Shown: piece by piece, positions 21,286 to 32,573 of the stretch
Position numbering within the stretch: position 1 is the stretch's first letter
Layout of the letters: each line of letters starts with the position of its first letter
Assembly (NCBI GenBank): GCA_028752905.1
Contig: JAQNBH010000015.1
Coordinates: 15,378,156-15,442,155 of the forward strand
Length of the DNA stretch: 64,000 bases
Source: Cladorhizidae sp. MBARI D1340-BT2
Lineage: Eukaryota; Porifera; Demospongiae; Poecilosclerida; Cladorhizidae
Direction of reading: 5' to 3'
Position numbers and translations under genes: made by a program
Notes under the pieces: generated by a model
Told to the model about the DNA's origin: nothing
What the model saw: only the letters and a program-made list of their open reading frames with translations
Database searches by the model: none

Positions 21286-21637
21286 CCTATTTATTATTGT
21301 TGTATTGTTGTTGTTATTATTATTATTGTTGCTGTTATTGATGTTATTATTATTGCTTTATTGTTATTGTCATTGTTATTGTTGTTGTAGTTGTTGTTGC
21401 TGCTGCTGTTTATTATCACTATTATTGTTATGTTATTATTGTTGTTATTATTATTATTGTTGTTATTATTGTTGTTGTTGTTGTTATTATTATTATTATT
21501 ACTACTACTATTACTATTATTATTATTACTATTATTATTACTATTACTACTACTATTACTATTATTATTATTACTTTTATTTTTATTTTTATTATTATTA
21601 TTATTATTATATAGTAGTAGTAGTAGTAGTAGTAGTA
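21286..21637. repeat. TTA/TTG trinucleotide microsatellite
   Basis: This is 350 bp of TTATTG/TTA repeats grading into (TAG)n at the right edge. It gives Tyr- and Leu-homopolymer ORFs that are not genes. Its right edge is the left boundary of duplicated segment A. Confidence 0.95.
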
Positions 21638-21871
21638 AACATTGATATGTGGATGCTAGAGCTTATGGTGGTCTCCACAAACATGCAGTCATACCTAACC
21701 ACCAGTATAAGGTCAAAATTCTGTTAAAAACGGTTGGTAGATATAAAGTGGTGGTCATTCTATGTAGAATCAGCACTTTCTGGTATAGCAGGTGTAATCA
21801 TAACATCAATTTGAAGGATACTTATAAAATATTCTCAGCAAACTCTCATTTGATGTAGCACAGATACAATG

Positions 21872-21955
21872 ACTTTCTCAACTTAAATTCACTCACTTTC
21901 CATTTCGGCTGGATGTGCTAGCCTTCCGAATAATCAACATGAATAATTATTATTC
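21872..21955. repeat. Diverged relative of the palindromic repeat (copy A); partner at 32832-32915
   Basis: TTCACTCACTTTCCATTTCG then GCTGGATGTGCTAGCCTTC matches the arm layout of the main family but with different stem bases. Read in reverse, GATGAAGGCTAGCACATCC is followed by AGCCGAAATGG, so the stem GGCT/AGCC is kept by paired changes. In copy B the full CATCACGAATAAT follows; in A four bases are lost. Confidence 0.6.
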
Positions 21956-23414
21956 CTTCATCTTGAATAATTATTTATGATTAAAACTGGAGCATCGAGC
22001 CGATAACAAAATAGTTGTGTTACGTATAGTTGTGATAGATATGATAGTCGGATGTATGTCATATAGATTTAGGATATATGACAAAAATACTTTTGTCATG
22101 TTATGCCTATTACATGTACTTTATTCAACCAATGTAGATCTCTATCCTGGAAAGAAAGCAAAGTTCTTCAAATAAGCTGAATGGCTACCTCCATATGTGG
22201 TAGAGTCGTGATCTACGGCTGCACCTACTGAAAATGAAAATACCAAATATCAATCAGTATTTTAGCTCTTTTGGGGTTTAGTTTCTACCTCCAGCACTCC
22301 CCAAAGTTGAAGTTGATATAAAAAGGTATAGAAACCGGTGAAGGACCCCCTGCACTTGAAAATAGAAAGTTCTGCGTATATAGCTGTTGTTAAGGCTGGG
22401 GCATGACTGTTATTATAGTGGGTTTCTTAGTTACCCACTAAGTCCTAGTAATGAGCACATAGCTTCTTTTTTTAATTCTCAGAAGTCTCGACATCCCCAT
22501 GTGGTTGCTATGGATTCATGTGGATTCTGGGCATCTGATTTGGTAAGAATGCATCATCACATAAATCTGGATATACTGCGAGACTGCGTTTTAAATCTTC
22601 AAGGAGTTTTTGTTTGCTGCTCATAATGGCCAACTAGTGGCTCATTATCATGTAACTCACAGTAACATACTAATTATAAGGAAACAAATTTGAACAAATT
22701 CTGAATAACGACTACCGGCATGTTTCCCTAGGATGTAAACAAAGCATTCAGGGGTCTTGAGGTCATTTTGATGCTTTCTTCTTTTACCACACCATAGAGA
22801 AGAGATCATCGAGGAGAGTATATCTGTATAGAGACTTCCCTCCTTCATTATAAAGGTTTGTTATAGTTGAAACTTCACTATTATGCTAAATAAATCTTTT
22901 GGTTAGGGCTAGGGCTAGCGCTAGGGATAAGAGGGCTCCTGATCTAGTTCCAATTTTCTACAACTCCAACCTATCAACTACTGTTGTAGTTCTGTCTGTG
23001 AGCAAAGTTATCCCACTGTTGCCACCAAATGTGATGGAAACATAACTGAGGGTGCAACAACGTCCAGATAAATTATTATAGCAATTAACTGAATTGACCT
23101 GGAGATGACACAGAACAGATATGAACACAGTCTTTTTATACACATGGAAAATGTTCTTCAGAAACCTGCAGAGACCACAAACACAGATCAAAAGTTGCAG
23201 GCCTGAACTTGCAGCAGCAGGATCCTACAGGTTTGAGCAAGCTCCTGCAGGCAGCTGAGTTAGTCTGACCACAAACTACAGCGGCACTAAGTCACTGTAA
23301 ACTCATAATTAATGTGATTATAGCTGCTCACATGGATTTGCTTAACATAAATATACTCTTTTGAAGCTTGGGATCGAAATGGCATTCCCTTTTGTTCAAG
23401 TCAGACTCTTGGTG

Positions 23415-24385
23415 TTGATCCACTATAAGGTTGAGAAGAAGGAAGCTGGAAAATTGGTGAGGAGATAATGGAAAAGATGGCAGAATTCAATACTTGGGAG
23501 TGTGAAGTCATGGGGTAATGTCCAGTTAGAGAAGATGGTGAAGAAGGCAGAAGAATGGGTTGGTAAAGTGGAGTGAATGAGCCGAGCGAATGAAGGTTGA
23601 AGTAGATACAGGAAAGATAAAGGGGGAAGTTTCTAATGACGAGTATGCAGCAGAAATGTGGTGAACAGGATGAAGTAGTGCATGGAGGTGGCACGGATGA
23701 GAGTGGGTAGGAGATTGTTGGCAGGTAGTAAGCAGCAGGAGTAGCAGTGCTGGGAGATCTTGGCTGGAGGAAGCTGGAAGAGAGGAAGGAAGAAATGAAG
23801 GTGTTATTTAATAAGGGGTGATGAGGAAGAGCAGAGTGCTGAAGATGGTAGTGCATAAACTAAGAGAAGATGGAGGAATGGTGGTGGGAAGAATATGAAG
23901 CTTTGAAGAGAAGGTAATGGACAGGTGGAGAGAAATGATTAAGGTGAGAAATGAGGACTAGGAGAAAGTACAAGTTAGCAAAAGAATGGGTCGAGAGGTA
24001 GTTACATGAGGTCTGTGCGCATGGTCAGGAAGGGGTGAGGTTGATGCTCAGACTGAAGATTGATTCAGCATTGTTGTTGGTGGACAAGAAGAGTGCAGAA
24101 TGGTCAGTGGTGAGAGGTGTATAATGTGTGAGGGCCCATTTCTTGGTTGCTCTCAAGGAATTTGAGAGGGGCAAGTGCTGGTTGACAAGATGCGCAGAAA
24201 TTGTGGGAGATTGAAAGTAGCTATATGACTTTGGTATGGAGGAAAGAGTGGCACTGATCTTTGGAAAAGGTGTAGAGGGGGTAAGTAAATAGGTGTAGAG
24301 GAGGTGGGTGAATGTGGGTGGTGAAGTGGTGGCAGAGATGCAAAGAGTTATTGAGGTATGGATGGATTTGGCTGTCTCCCTCTCT
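23415..24385. other. Purine-rich strand-asymmetric tract (copy A)
   Basis: For about 1 kb the plus strand is dominated by G and A (for example GGAGGAAGCTGGAAGAGAGG at 23764). The minus strand therefore encodes Ser/Pro/Leu-rich ORFs (up to 151 codons) that I regard as compositional. The same tract is at 34405-35365. Its function is unknown. Confidence 0.6.
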
Positions 24386-24844
24386 TCCCCTTATGAACAG
24401 CTGAATGCAATGCTTATACATTTAAATAATTATATTCTGTTAGTAGCATATGTTGAATTGTAATTTGGTGTCAGATAACTGATGGTATAATTGTGCTGTG
24501 TATGTGGTGGCTCTGACAGGCTCAACATTCTAAAGGTTAAATCATACCCTGCTTCAGTCAATGAACTGTTCAGGGTATAAAATTACCTTCCCCTCTCAGA
24601 CCCAATTAATATTTGAGAAGAAAAGCAGGAGAGAAGAAATAATTCATAACTGCCCAATTAGTTTCCGGCAACTATGCTTGTAAGTACAGCTACAGTGCCA
24701 CATACCTAACCTCTGAGCACTAGCAGTATCTATCATGACAATCTGACTTCTAGCACACACTGCAATTACAAAGTGTGGCATTCCATCATTAATTAGCAAT
24801 GTAGGATGCAAAAAAAAGAAGCTATTTATTTATCCAAAAATGCT

Positions 24845-25015
24845 TGACTTCAACCCCCCACCCCAGACTTCTGTATGGCTTCAATCCCCCACCCCAGACT
24901 TCTGTACATCTATATATGTCTTCAATCCCCCACCCCAGACTTCTGTACATCTATATATGGCTTCAATCCCCCACCCCAGACTTCTGTACATCTATATATG
25001 GCTAACTAAAAATGT
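24845..25015 (+). repeat. 41-bp tandem repeat, about 4 copies (copy A)
   Basis: The unit contains GGCTTCAATCCCCCACCCCA then GACTTCTGTACATCTATATA. The homologous place in copy B (35808-36402) has about 14 copies, so the array has grown or shrunk since the duplication. Confidence 0.9.
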
Positions 25016-25735
25016 ATCGTAAAACCAAAAAAATAATACTAATAACAAAATAATAATGACACAACAACAACAACATTTTTTTAATAGAACTCCTTTGTGC
25101 TCAATTTTTAAAGATGCATAAATGCTGAGATAAATTCAGTTTCATTACTATCTAAGATAATGACAAATCTGACGGTGTATTCCAAACATTTGGCTCTTTT
25201 TTTTTTGCATGCTGATTAAAATCAAATTATACGTCAAAGATGAATATGAATCACTAGCCCATAGACCTTGCTCTACAACATAGGACTTCAGTACCGACCC
25301 TGTATCTGCCCTAGTTTTCTGTTCTGGCTGTTTTAAAGTTTGGTAGGTGTGGCATAGCCAGGGGGCATGGTTTAAGGGCCAAAAACTGGGTCAACACCTC
25401 GTAGTGTCAATGACATGTTTAGGAAGGCCCAAAGTATCCAGTATCCAGTTGTGATCCTTCTGCAATGTTATTTTACGTCCTACAGGTTGGCTCCAGGGGG
25501 CACTTTGAGGTGACCTGACTCCCCTAAATCAACCACAAGCTACAACATTGCACTTCTGTGCCAATCCTTTATCTGCCCTAGTTTAGTTGTTGTTTTGCTT
25601 GCTTTGGGGGCATGACATGGCCAAGAGTGTAGGGCTTAGAGTCCCAAAACCAGGCCCAAAATATTCTTGGAATAAAGAGATTTCCAATTATGTGTGAAAT
25701 ATGTGGGTAGGCTCAAAGGTGGTTGAGTCTATAAG

Positions 25736-25737
<2 letters not shown>

Positions 25738-25770
<33 letters not shown>
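25738..25770. repeat. (CA)n microsatellite
   Basis: This is a run of CA dinucleotides, matched by a shorter run at 36930-36953 in copy B. A pure C run of about 30 bases lies at 26097-26126 (shorter in B, at 37302-37319). Confidence 0.95.
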
Positions 25771-25773
<3 letters not shown>

Positions 25774-26094
25774 CCACACACACTCAAAACAACCACCACA
25801 AACACATAAACATACAGTCTCATTTATTTCCATACTTATGTATTTCTTTCTGTCTGTCTGTTTATTTGTCTTCAATAAGGACTCAGAGAGGGTAGAAACA
25901 GAGGGGGGGAGAATAGGGGTAACTACTCAACCAGGGGGAAATGGGTAGGGTTTTGGGTGCATAGGCCATGCCTACTGATCATATCATGTCCCCAAAACTA
26001 GCTGAACTAGAGCAGGTATGACCAGGAAGGACTAGTGAACTCAATGAAGAATAGGCAGGATTTGAGCCCATAGTCATGCCCCCTGGCTATGCCA

Positions 26095-26126
<32 letters not shown>

Positions 26127-27935
26127 TAGATTTAAAACATCCATAATGACCAAAGTTCAGCAGATTCATGGTTGGTACAGTAATACTTCTCTAAGTCCTT
26201 TCTTTCTGTCTGCATTTCTTTGTCTTCAATGGGAGCTCATACAGAGGACCCAGGGAGGTGAGACCAGGGAGGTAACACCTACAGCCCAAAGGGTGACTTT
26301 GCGACTAGTTTTCATAACAGGATATAGTGATCATATGCATGGATCAATAATTAATATTTTAACTGCTTCAGGACTTCACTTCTGACTACAAGTTGAGGCT
26401 CATCTACCTGAACCTTCTCCAATTGCCACCCAGATAAAACTTCAGGATCAACTATTTCTAGTGAAGTGCCTTCTGAACCTTCCAGACAACTGAAGACTAC
26501 GTTATATTTTCTACCAATCCATTATCCAAAAACAAAATTAGTTCACAAGTTCATCGATCAGCTGCAGGGCTCCATTTCTATTTCAGCAGAGAACAGAGTT
26601 TCTCACCTATGGAATGCAGTACCGGATATAGACCAGAAGAAATCATTTGTAGTCATCAAAACTCAACTAGTGTTATTCCTATGAAAGTATTTTCAAAGAG
26701 GATTTCATCCCTGTTTGTCCATATCATCTAGGTTGCCCACTCAACTTGCACCATGAACCCAAACTTCATTAATACCTCTTATTTTCCAGCTACACCAGTC
26801 CATGTATTAGTCTGTCTCAAGATATTAAGTCATACTTTATCATGTATAAAGCAGGTAGGGAGGGGGGGTGGGGGGGGTGGGGGAGTAATGCGGAGAGGTG
26901 GGTGGGGTTGGGTGTGGGTGGAAGAAGATCTGACCACTTGGTTTTGTTATAAAGTATCATTTTCTGGCACACATTAACCCTATGGTCCTAATTTGCATAC
27001 CAAAATGTAGCCCATTCAATATGCTTTATGTACATGTTTTTGTTTTGAAATTGCAGGTTGGAATTTGAATCAAATCACCCCCACAAACTCTGTTTCGAAT
27101 GCTACAGTCCGTCATCAAGTTTGAGTGGCAAAACTATTGCTAGAGCAATACAACCACTAGAGAATGACACTTTTGATTTTTGAAAACTGTTTTATAAGTC
27201 AACTTATATTCATAGAAGCATAGAAGTGGGGAGGTTAATTGTAAAACACAAAAACTAACAAAACCTTGTGCTTACATATGAGTTTGGAGCTCCATAGATT
27301 CTGTATGCTTCAGTGGATATATAGCTCAAAAGATAGGTCTTGCTGTGTGTTCCCTTTCAGTACTAAAATGTTGCATAGGTATAAATACCAAAAAAAGTTA
27401 CCTGCAGCCAAAGTGGTGTAAGCATTCTATTCTACCCATAAATTGGGGGTACCTCAAAATAGTGCGTGAACTGGCTATATACAGTTGTGGGTGCTAGTCA
27501 GTTTAAATTAGTACAATTACTCTCAGCTGACATCATATGCTTTAAGATTCGTCTTTAAATCAGCTTCTTTTTTTTGAAGCAAAAACCAAAAAGCTCATTT
27601 ATTTATTGAAATTTGAATCTGTGGCAAGAGGAAGCCAAAACGAGTGCTTTCATTAGGTGACAGATAGCCATGGGTGTGCACTGAAAATCAATTTTCAAAT
27701 ATAGCAATTCATGTCTCATACAATTTCAGCAGTATGTATGTGTAGTATGTTTCCCTTTAATTTTTGGTTTCCTTCCCCATACTGCCACATGGATGATTCA
27801 CTAACTGAAGCAGGAAGATAAACGCATTTTGTTTGGCCAAATTACAGAATAGACCTTACCAAAAACTGCTTACTAGCTGCAGGTTTGGGAGAAAAAAACA
27901 CAACTAAAAACAATGCAATTGAAACAACTAAATTA

Positions 27936-28072
27936 CAATGACCTTCTCAATATAATCAACTTGAAATTTACTCTCTTGATGTTTCTACTAGATTCTCTAG
28001 CCTTCATCAGGAATATAGAGCATCTAGTTGAAATGTCGGGAGAGTAAATTTCAAGTTGATTATTGAAAAGGG

Positions 28073-28075
<3 letters not shown>
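27936..28075. repeat. Palindromic repeat (MITE-like), two-arm copy at the end of copy A
   Basis: The left arm begins ATTACAATGACCTTCTCAAT and includes CTCTAGCCTTCATCAGGAAT. The right arm repeats it in reverse (GAGCATCTAGTTGAAATGTC, then GATTATTGAAAAGGGCAT). The outermost right bases are lost into a CAT/ATC microsatellite. The copy ending duplication B (38781-38927) keeps the terminal CATTGTAAT. Confidence 0.8.
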
Positions 28076-28106
<31 letters not shown>

Positions 28107-28112
28107 GTCGTC
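28076..28112. repeat. ATC/GTC trinucleotide run
   Basis: An (ATC)n run grades into (GTC)n, joining the end of duplication A to the LINE relic. Confidence 0.9.
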
Positions 28113-29340
28113 GTCATCACCATTATTTGGATGACGGTACTCGGGGATGGATGATGTACTCAGTGATCTTAATACAGTGGAGGTGGCTGGGGAGCCAGGG
28201 TGGGAGCTCAACCATGAGAGTGCGAGCTAATCTGTCCAGATCGAGAGACCTTGGGGAAGTCCATCTGTGCTGCTCGGTTGTTAATCCAGTGGTTGCCATC
28301 TCCTAGGTTCTCCTCTTGGATGGAGGGGATTGAGGCACTGATTGATGCCAAGATTGACTCACTGAAGGTTATGGGAAGCAGACTCCAACACCTTCATGCT
28401 CATGATGCTTTCTGCTTGCTTTGTCATGCATTTGCAATTCCCAAACAATTATACTTTTTCGATCATCTCTGTTTTTCTTCATCAAAGCTTCAAGATTTTG
28501 ACTCAATTCAGTGTTCCTTTCTGAGTGAATCACCACATTCTCCTCAACACAAATGATCAAACTTGGTTTCAGGTGTCCCTTCCAGTGAAATTTGGTGGGT
28601 CAGAAGAGTATTGCTTGCACCCTCTGCCCTTTTGGCAGCAGCTTCTGGTGTTTTTGACCTTGCCCACCAGATTCTTCCTGGCCACCTTTGAAATGTGAAC
28701 TACCCTGCATTTGATAGATGGCTTGGAAATGTGGAATCAAGGTTACAGCTGTGAGCCACCATTGGATTCCATGTCTTCACAATAGAAAGCCTGGGATGGT
28801 CCACATGTTCAGGCCTCTTTTGATTCTCTCCTGAACTCGTCTCTGGGTACTTCTACCAAGGTACGTATTCAGGCTGCAGCAAGGAAGGACTCAGTGGCCT
28901 GGATTCGTGCCCTTCCCATGTCATCCTTAGGCCTCCGAATGGATGATGATGATGATGTGATGAGGGTGGCTGCTGGTTTGTGGTTGGGTATTCCTCTCTG
29001 TCATCCCCACAGTTGTCTGCAATGTAGATCCCTGGTAAATCTCATTGTCTCGGCTGTCTGAAGAGTCGAAGTTATTTTTTCTAGGCATGCAGCTGTTTCA
29101 ACGACGTTGTCCATGGATCTCTTGCCACAATTAATGTTTCCTCTCACCTGGAACTTTCAGGCATTTATCATTCTGATGGTAAGTGGCCTGATGGGGTTTC
29201 CATCATCCTCTGGAAGAGTGACCATATTCTCTTGTGTGATGCTACTTGTGTTATTTGCACCTTCCATACCAGCCTACTATTTGAATGTCCAGGTGTGGTG
29301 GCCAATAGAGCCGAATCCTTCAGAAGGTGAATAGTGCTTT
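28113..29340 (+). pseudogene. LINE retrotransposon relic: pol after the catalytic core to near the C-terminus
   Basis: Fragments in several plus-strand frames line up with one LINE pol protein. They are GWMDDVLSDLNTVEVAGE near 28153 (just after the RT palm), then MGKSICAARLLIQWLPS (28251) and DAFCLLCHAFAIPKQLYF (28410). WVRRVLLAPSALLAAASGVF follows near 28600, with WIRALPMSSLGLRMDDDD near 28900 and LWLGIPLCHPHSCL. Finally HSDGKWPDGVSIILWKSD appears near 29175. There are many stops and frameshifts, so it is dead. The 19.2-kb fragment represents the extreme C-terminus of the same kind of protein. I do not assign the clade. Confidence 0.75.
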
Positions 29341-29344
29341 TACC

Positions 29345-29613
29345 TATCTTTTTGTTCCCATTGGGATAGAAATGACTGGAGTGATTTCATCCCTCTTAGT
29401 GCACACATGATAGAATTCACATAGTTACCTTTCTCAGACAGGAATGTAAGTAGCTATCAGCAGTGGACAATTGAATGGTTCAAAAGCGATGATGGAATTT
29501 GGGAATGATGGAGGAATTCCATTGGCTGGAGGGGCAGAATTTGTGTTGCTGGTAGTTGAAGTAATATTGTGATCTTTCTTGATTGGAAGTCAATGCAGTA
29601 GAGACATCCATCT
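29345..29613. other. Junction spacer between LINE relic and receptor pseudogene
   Basis: Nothing is recognised. It separates LINE homology from the first base that aligns with the receptor gene. Confidence 0.3.
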
Positions 29614-31735
29614 ATGCCAACAATAAGAGTTGTCATGGTGAGATTGTCCTCAAGCAAGACATTACGATCAATAAGAAAATATTTTCTTTTGTCGTCATTT
29701 ATGTTGATGAGTGCCTGGTATCCAATGGTGACTGCCAACAGATTTGTACCAACCTTCAAGGTGGCCGCAAGTGCTCTTGCAGGGAAAATTTCACACTGAA
29801 CACAACATCATGCCAAGATATCAATGAAGTATCACCCCGCATTTCTGTGATAATCTATTTGGAAATTTCCAGTGTAGATCTGTAAGAGTGACTACAAACA
29901 GCAATGGGACTTCTTGTAATGGTAATAACAGTAACATACTGTACAGAATATGTGCATAGACTATTATATAGCAGTTTGTTAACTGTTTAAAAAATATATT
30001 ATAATAACATTGCAATAACCTTCTCAACAATCAACTTGAAATTGTACTCTCTCGACATTTCGACTAGATGCTCTAGCCTTCATCAGGAATAATCTGTACT
30101 GACGGAACTTATGAATGTCGCTCAATAACCTTCTTAATAATCAACTTGAAATTGTACTCTCTCGACATTTCCACTAGAGCATCTACTACAGCGCTAATCC
30201 TTGTTCCCGAACATCCAACCTGACACTGTCCACCATTGTTCTATGTTAAAAAAAAATTAATAATGTTTTTATTACCTATTCAAGAATGATTTGACTACAG
30301 ACTATTATACCAATCATAATTTACTTAATATTCTCAGTCATAGAATACTATCGATGTTGCTGAGCTTCTTTGACAGCAATCATGTTTGGAACTGCATGCA
30401 TGAGCACATGCTTTTGAACATTTTCCTTGGATTGCTAGCTATTTTATGTTAGACAGAAAATCAGTTTTGCAAAACTTGCTTGATACCCTTCATTTACTTC
30501 ATCAACACCAATAAGACTCACAGATATTATTATTATCGCACTATTGGGATCCCAACCTGGGGTTCTCATAAGCTTGTTTGTTTGCGTGTTTCAGGAAACA
30601 TGCCAACACCAACATCACGTGCAGTCACGACATCTCTTATGTATGACCTCCCATGGCATCCAACTTACCTTTGCCTCCAAAGATTACTGTGAGTGATCAA
30701 GTACGAGGTGAAATGCAGAAACATCACTATGGCAATAGCACATGTAATAGATAATTTTATAACATGAAAACTAGAATTATTAATATATTTATAAAGTCAC
30801 AAGAATCACTTGGTTGTTCATACTGGATCACCTCAACATCAGGTGATGGCATTTTCCACTTCAGGAATGCCTACTATCATCATCTGTGAGCACATAACTG
30901 GCTATAATATAAAGTTGCAAATAATATGTCTATCTGACTGTCTGTCTGACTGTCTGTCTGCCTGTCTGGTTGTCTGTCTGCCTGTCTGACTGTCTATCTG
31001 TGAATATATGGTTTATGCCTGTCCAAATGCCTGAACCAATTTGAACTAAATTTGGTGAGTAGGTCGAGGGTAGATTAGGGAGTATTTAAAAAAAAATCAA
31101 ATTTAATGAAATTTTGAAAAAATCACCCAACCAGTTTTCATTTCTCAGATAATTTATGTGAAGTCAAAAAATATTCTCAACCGAAAAAATTAATAATCTG
31201 ATGGTGTGTGCTGACAGCTGAATCAGCTGATCATCTACTTTGTAGGGTTCCTTTTCAGTTTTCATACAATCTGGTGGTCACTTCCACAACTGAGTGTGGG
31301 CATCACATTCATCAGGAGTAGTAGTGCTTACACCAACACTTCCATGACTATCTGGAAAACAGTTGGACTATGAAAAAGCTCCTCAATTATTAATTGATAA
31401 CCAGTATTGATCACTGTCCTTGTGTAACTTGCTAACTAATGTGTCTATCTGTTGTGACACTGTGACACCTTTCAGCTCTTATCTAAGTGGAGCACCAGTG
31501 ATGCGACCTGCTGTGTCCTCAATGAACCTTAGGACTGATGTGTTATCTACACCAAATCTACATTAGCACTGTATCTATTTTTTTCTGTGTATAAATCCTT
31601 TAATAATACCTATTTATATGAGATTTTGTTATATTGCATACAGGCTAAGTTGTTGGTTGGACTTGAAGAAGCTATGGTAGAGCTGAACACCTGAATGATT
31701 CTCTGAACTTTGAATAGAAAGAAATAACCGCCAGT
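29614..31735 (+). pseudogene. Broken partial duplicate of the 3' end of the EGF receptor gene
   Basis: This aligns with 53650-56380 of the main gene. 29614-29635 matches the end of exon 18 (CCAACAATAAGAGTTGTCATG). 29700-29921 matches exon 19 (VDECLVSNGDCQQICTNLQG, then KCSCRENFTLNTTSCQDIN) but has indels: the second EGF loses its frame (ATGAAGTATCACCCC). Exons 20-22 are absent. 30594-30700 matches the Ser/Thr-rich exon 23 and 30820-30885 matches exon 24 (AFSTSG..TI, start of the transmembrane segment). 31240-31480 matches the tail exon and UTR but has lost the tail reading frame. The divergence is clearly greater than between segments A and B. Confidence 0.85.
30000..30190. repeat. Two partial arms of the palindromic repeat inside the pseudogene
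   Basis: At 30005-30092 and again at 30122-30186 the left-arm sequence (TCAACTTGAAATTGTACTCT, then CTCTAGCCTTCATCAGGAAT in the first) is present. The second is cut off after the CTAGAGCATCTA part. They lie where exons 20-22 would be expected, so insertion here may have accompanied the loss. Confidence 0.7.
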
Positions 31736-31744
31736 ACACTTCTT

Positions 31745-31912
31745 TCAATGAACACCCAGTTGACATAATAACATTACAATAACCTTCTCACTAATCAACT
31801 TGAAATTGTATTCTCTCGACGATTCGCCTAGATGCTCTAGCCTTCATCAAACATCTAGTTGAAATATCGAGAGAACACAATTTCAAGTTGATTATTGAGA
31901 AGGTTATTATAG
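31745..31912. repeat. Palindromic repeat (MITE-like), two-arm copy
   Basis: The left arm is AACATTACAATAACCTTCTC... and the right arm ...GATTATTGAGAAGGTTATTA, with a very short centre (CCTTCATCAAACATCTAG) that has lost the CCTGATGA core. Confidence 0.8.
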
Positions 31913-32573
31913 TAGTATGCTTCTTGATGGTAGTATTCAGAGGCACACAAAATTCAGGAAATTGCACATTGCTTATTGAGGGCATGCTGCTGTTTGACTT
32001 AATAATTAAGTACTATAGCTCTTCATACAAGCTATATTTCTGTATTGGCTAATTGTATGAACAAATTTCCAATTATGAACTGGTCATCCTATATATTGCC
32101 CAACCACAACCGAGCCTCTCACAGTTGCACAATGGGTCAAATCTCGCATTACCCAGCTGTGCAATAGGACAGCTCAATCTTACCCTCTATCATGTATATA
32201 TATTCTTCATTTCCACAGTTTGCTCATGCCATGGCACAATAATCTTGCCTGTTTTTGGAAGTTCTCCAATGGCAAGTAGCATTTGTGGGAAAGGGAAGAT
32301 GGGACAGCTACCTTGGTTCCCTTCAAGTCCAGTCACACTTTTAGAATACTTACGTTGGAGGAAGGAAGACCATTTACTAGAGCCTAGCTCTTGGTTAGCT
32401 GATGTTTATTCCAATTCTGGATAGTTCTTATTCATATGTCAAGAGATATCCAACATACTCTACCTGTCAACATAAACTGACAGTCTGTATGGAGTTCGCA
32501 CAGAGAGAAAAACTCCCTTTAACCTTCCTCTTAGCATTATATCCACAACTCTGCATCCTGACTAGTTGCTGTC
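31913..32573. other. Spacer before duplication copy B
   Basis: No gene is recognised. A 123-codon plus-strand ORF (32053-32424) has no family motif. Confidence 0.35.

Larger units (their letters stand above)
21638..28075. repeat. Segmental duplication, copy A (6.4 kb)
   Basis: The copy is nearly identical to 32574-38919 in the same orientation, about 10.9 kb apart. It begins AACATTGATATGTGGATGCT and ends in the right arm of a palindromic repeat, GATTATTGAAAAGGGCAT. It includes a short ORF with KSRHPHVVAMDSCGFWASDL between a TTCTCAG acceptor and a GTAAGA donor (22485-22541). A minus-strand exon-like ORF (22958-23191) has VNSVNCYNNLSGRCCTL after a CTCCAG acceptor. About 1 kb is strongly purine-rich (23415-24385). 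There is also a 41-bp tandem repeat and a (CA)n run. I recognise no gene family. Copy A has about 380 bp (26475-26858) absent from B, reading as LINE-like ENRVSHLWNAVPDIDQKKS. Confidence 0.95.

Noticed and set aside
21170..21727. Poly-Tyr and poly-Leu ORFs
   Set aside because: They come entirely from the TTA/TTG microsatellite.
23401..23856. Ser/Pro/Leu-rich 151-codon minus-strand ORF
   Set aside because: It reflects the purine-rich composition of the other strand; it is interrupted differently in copy B.
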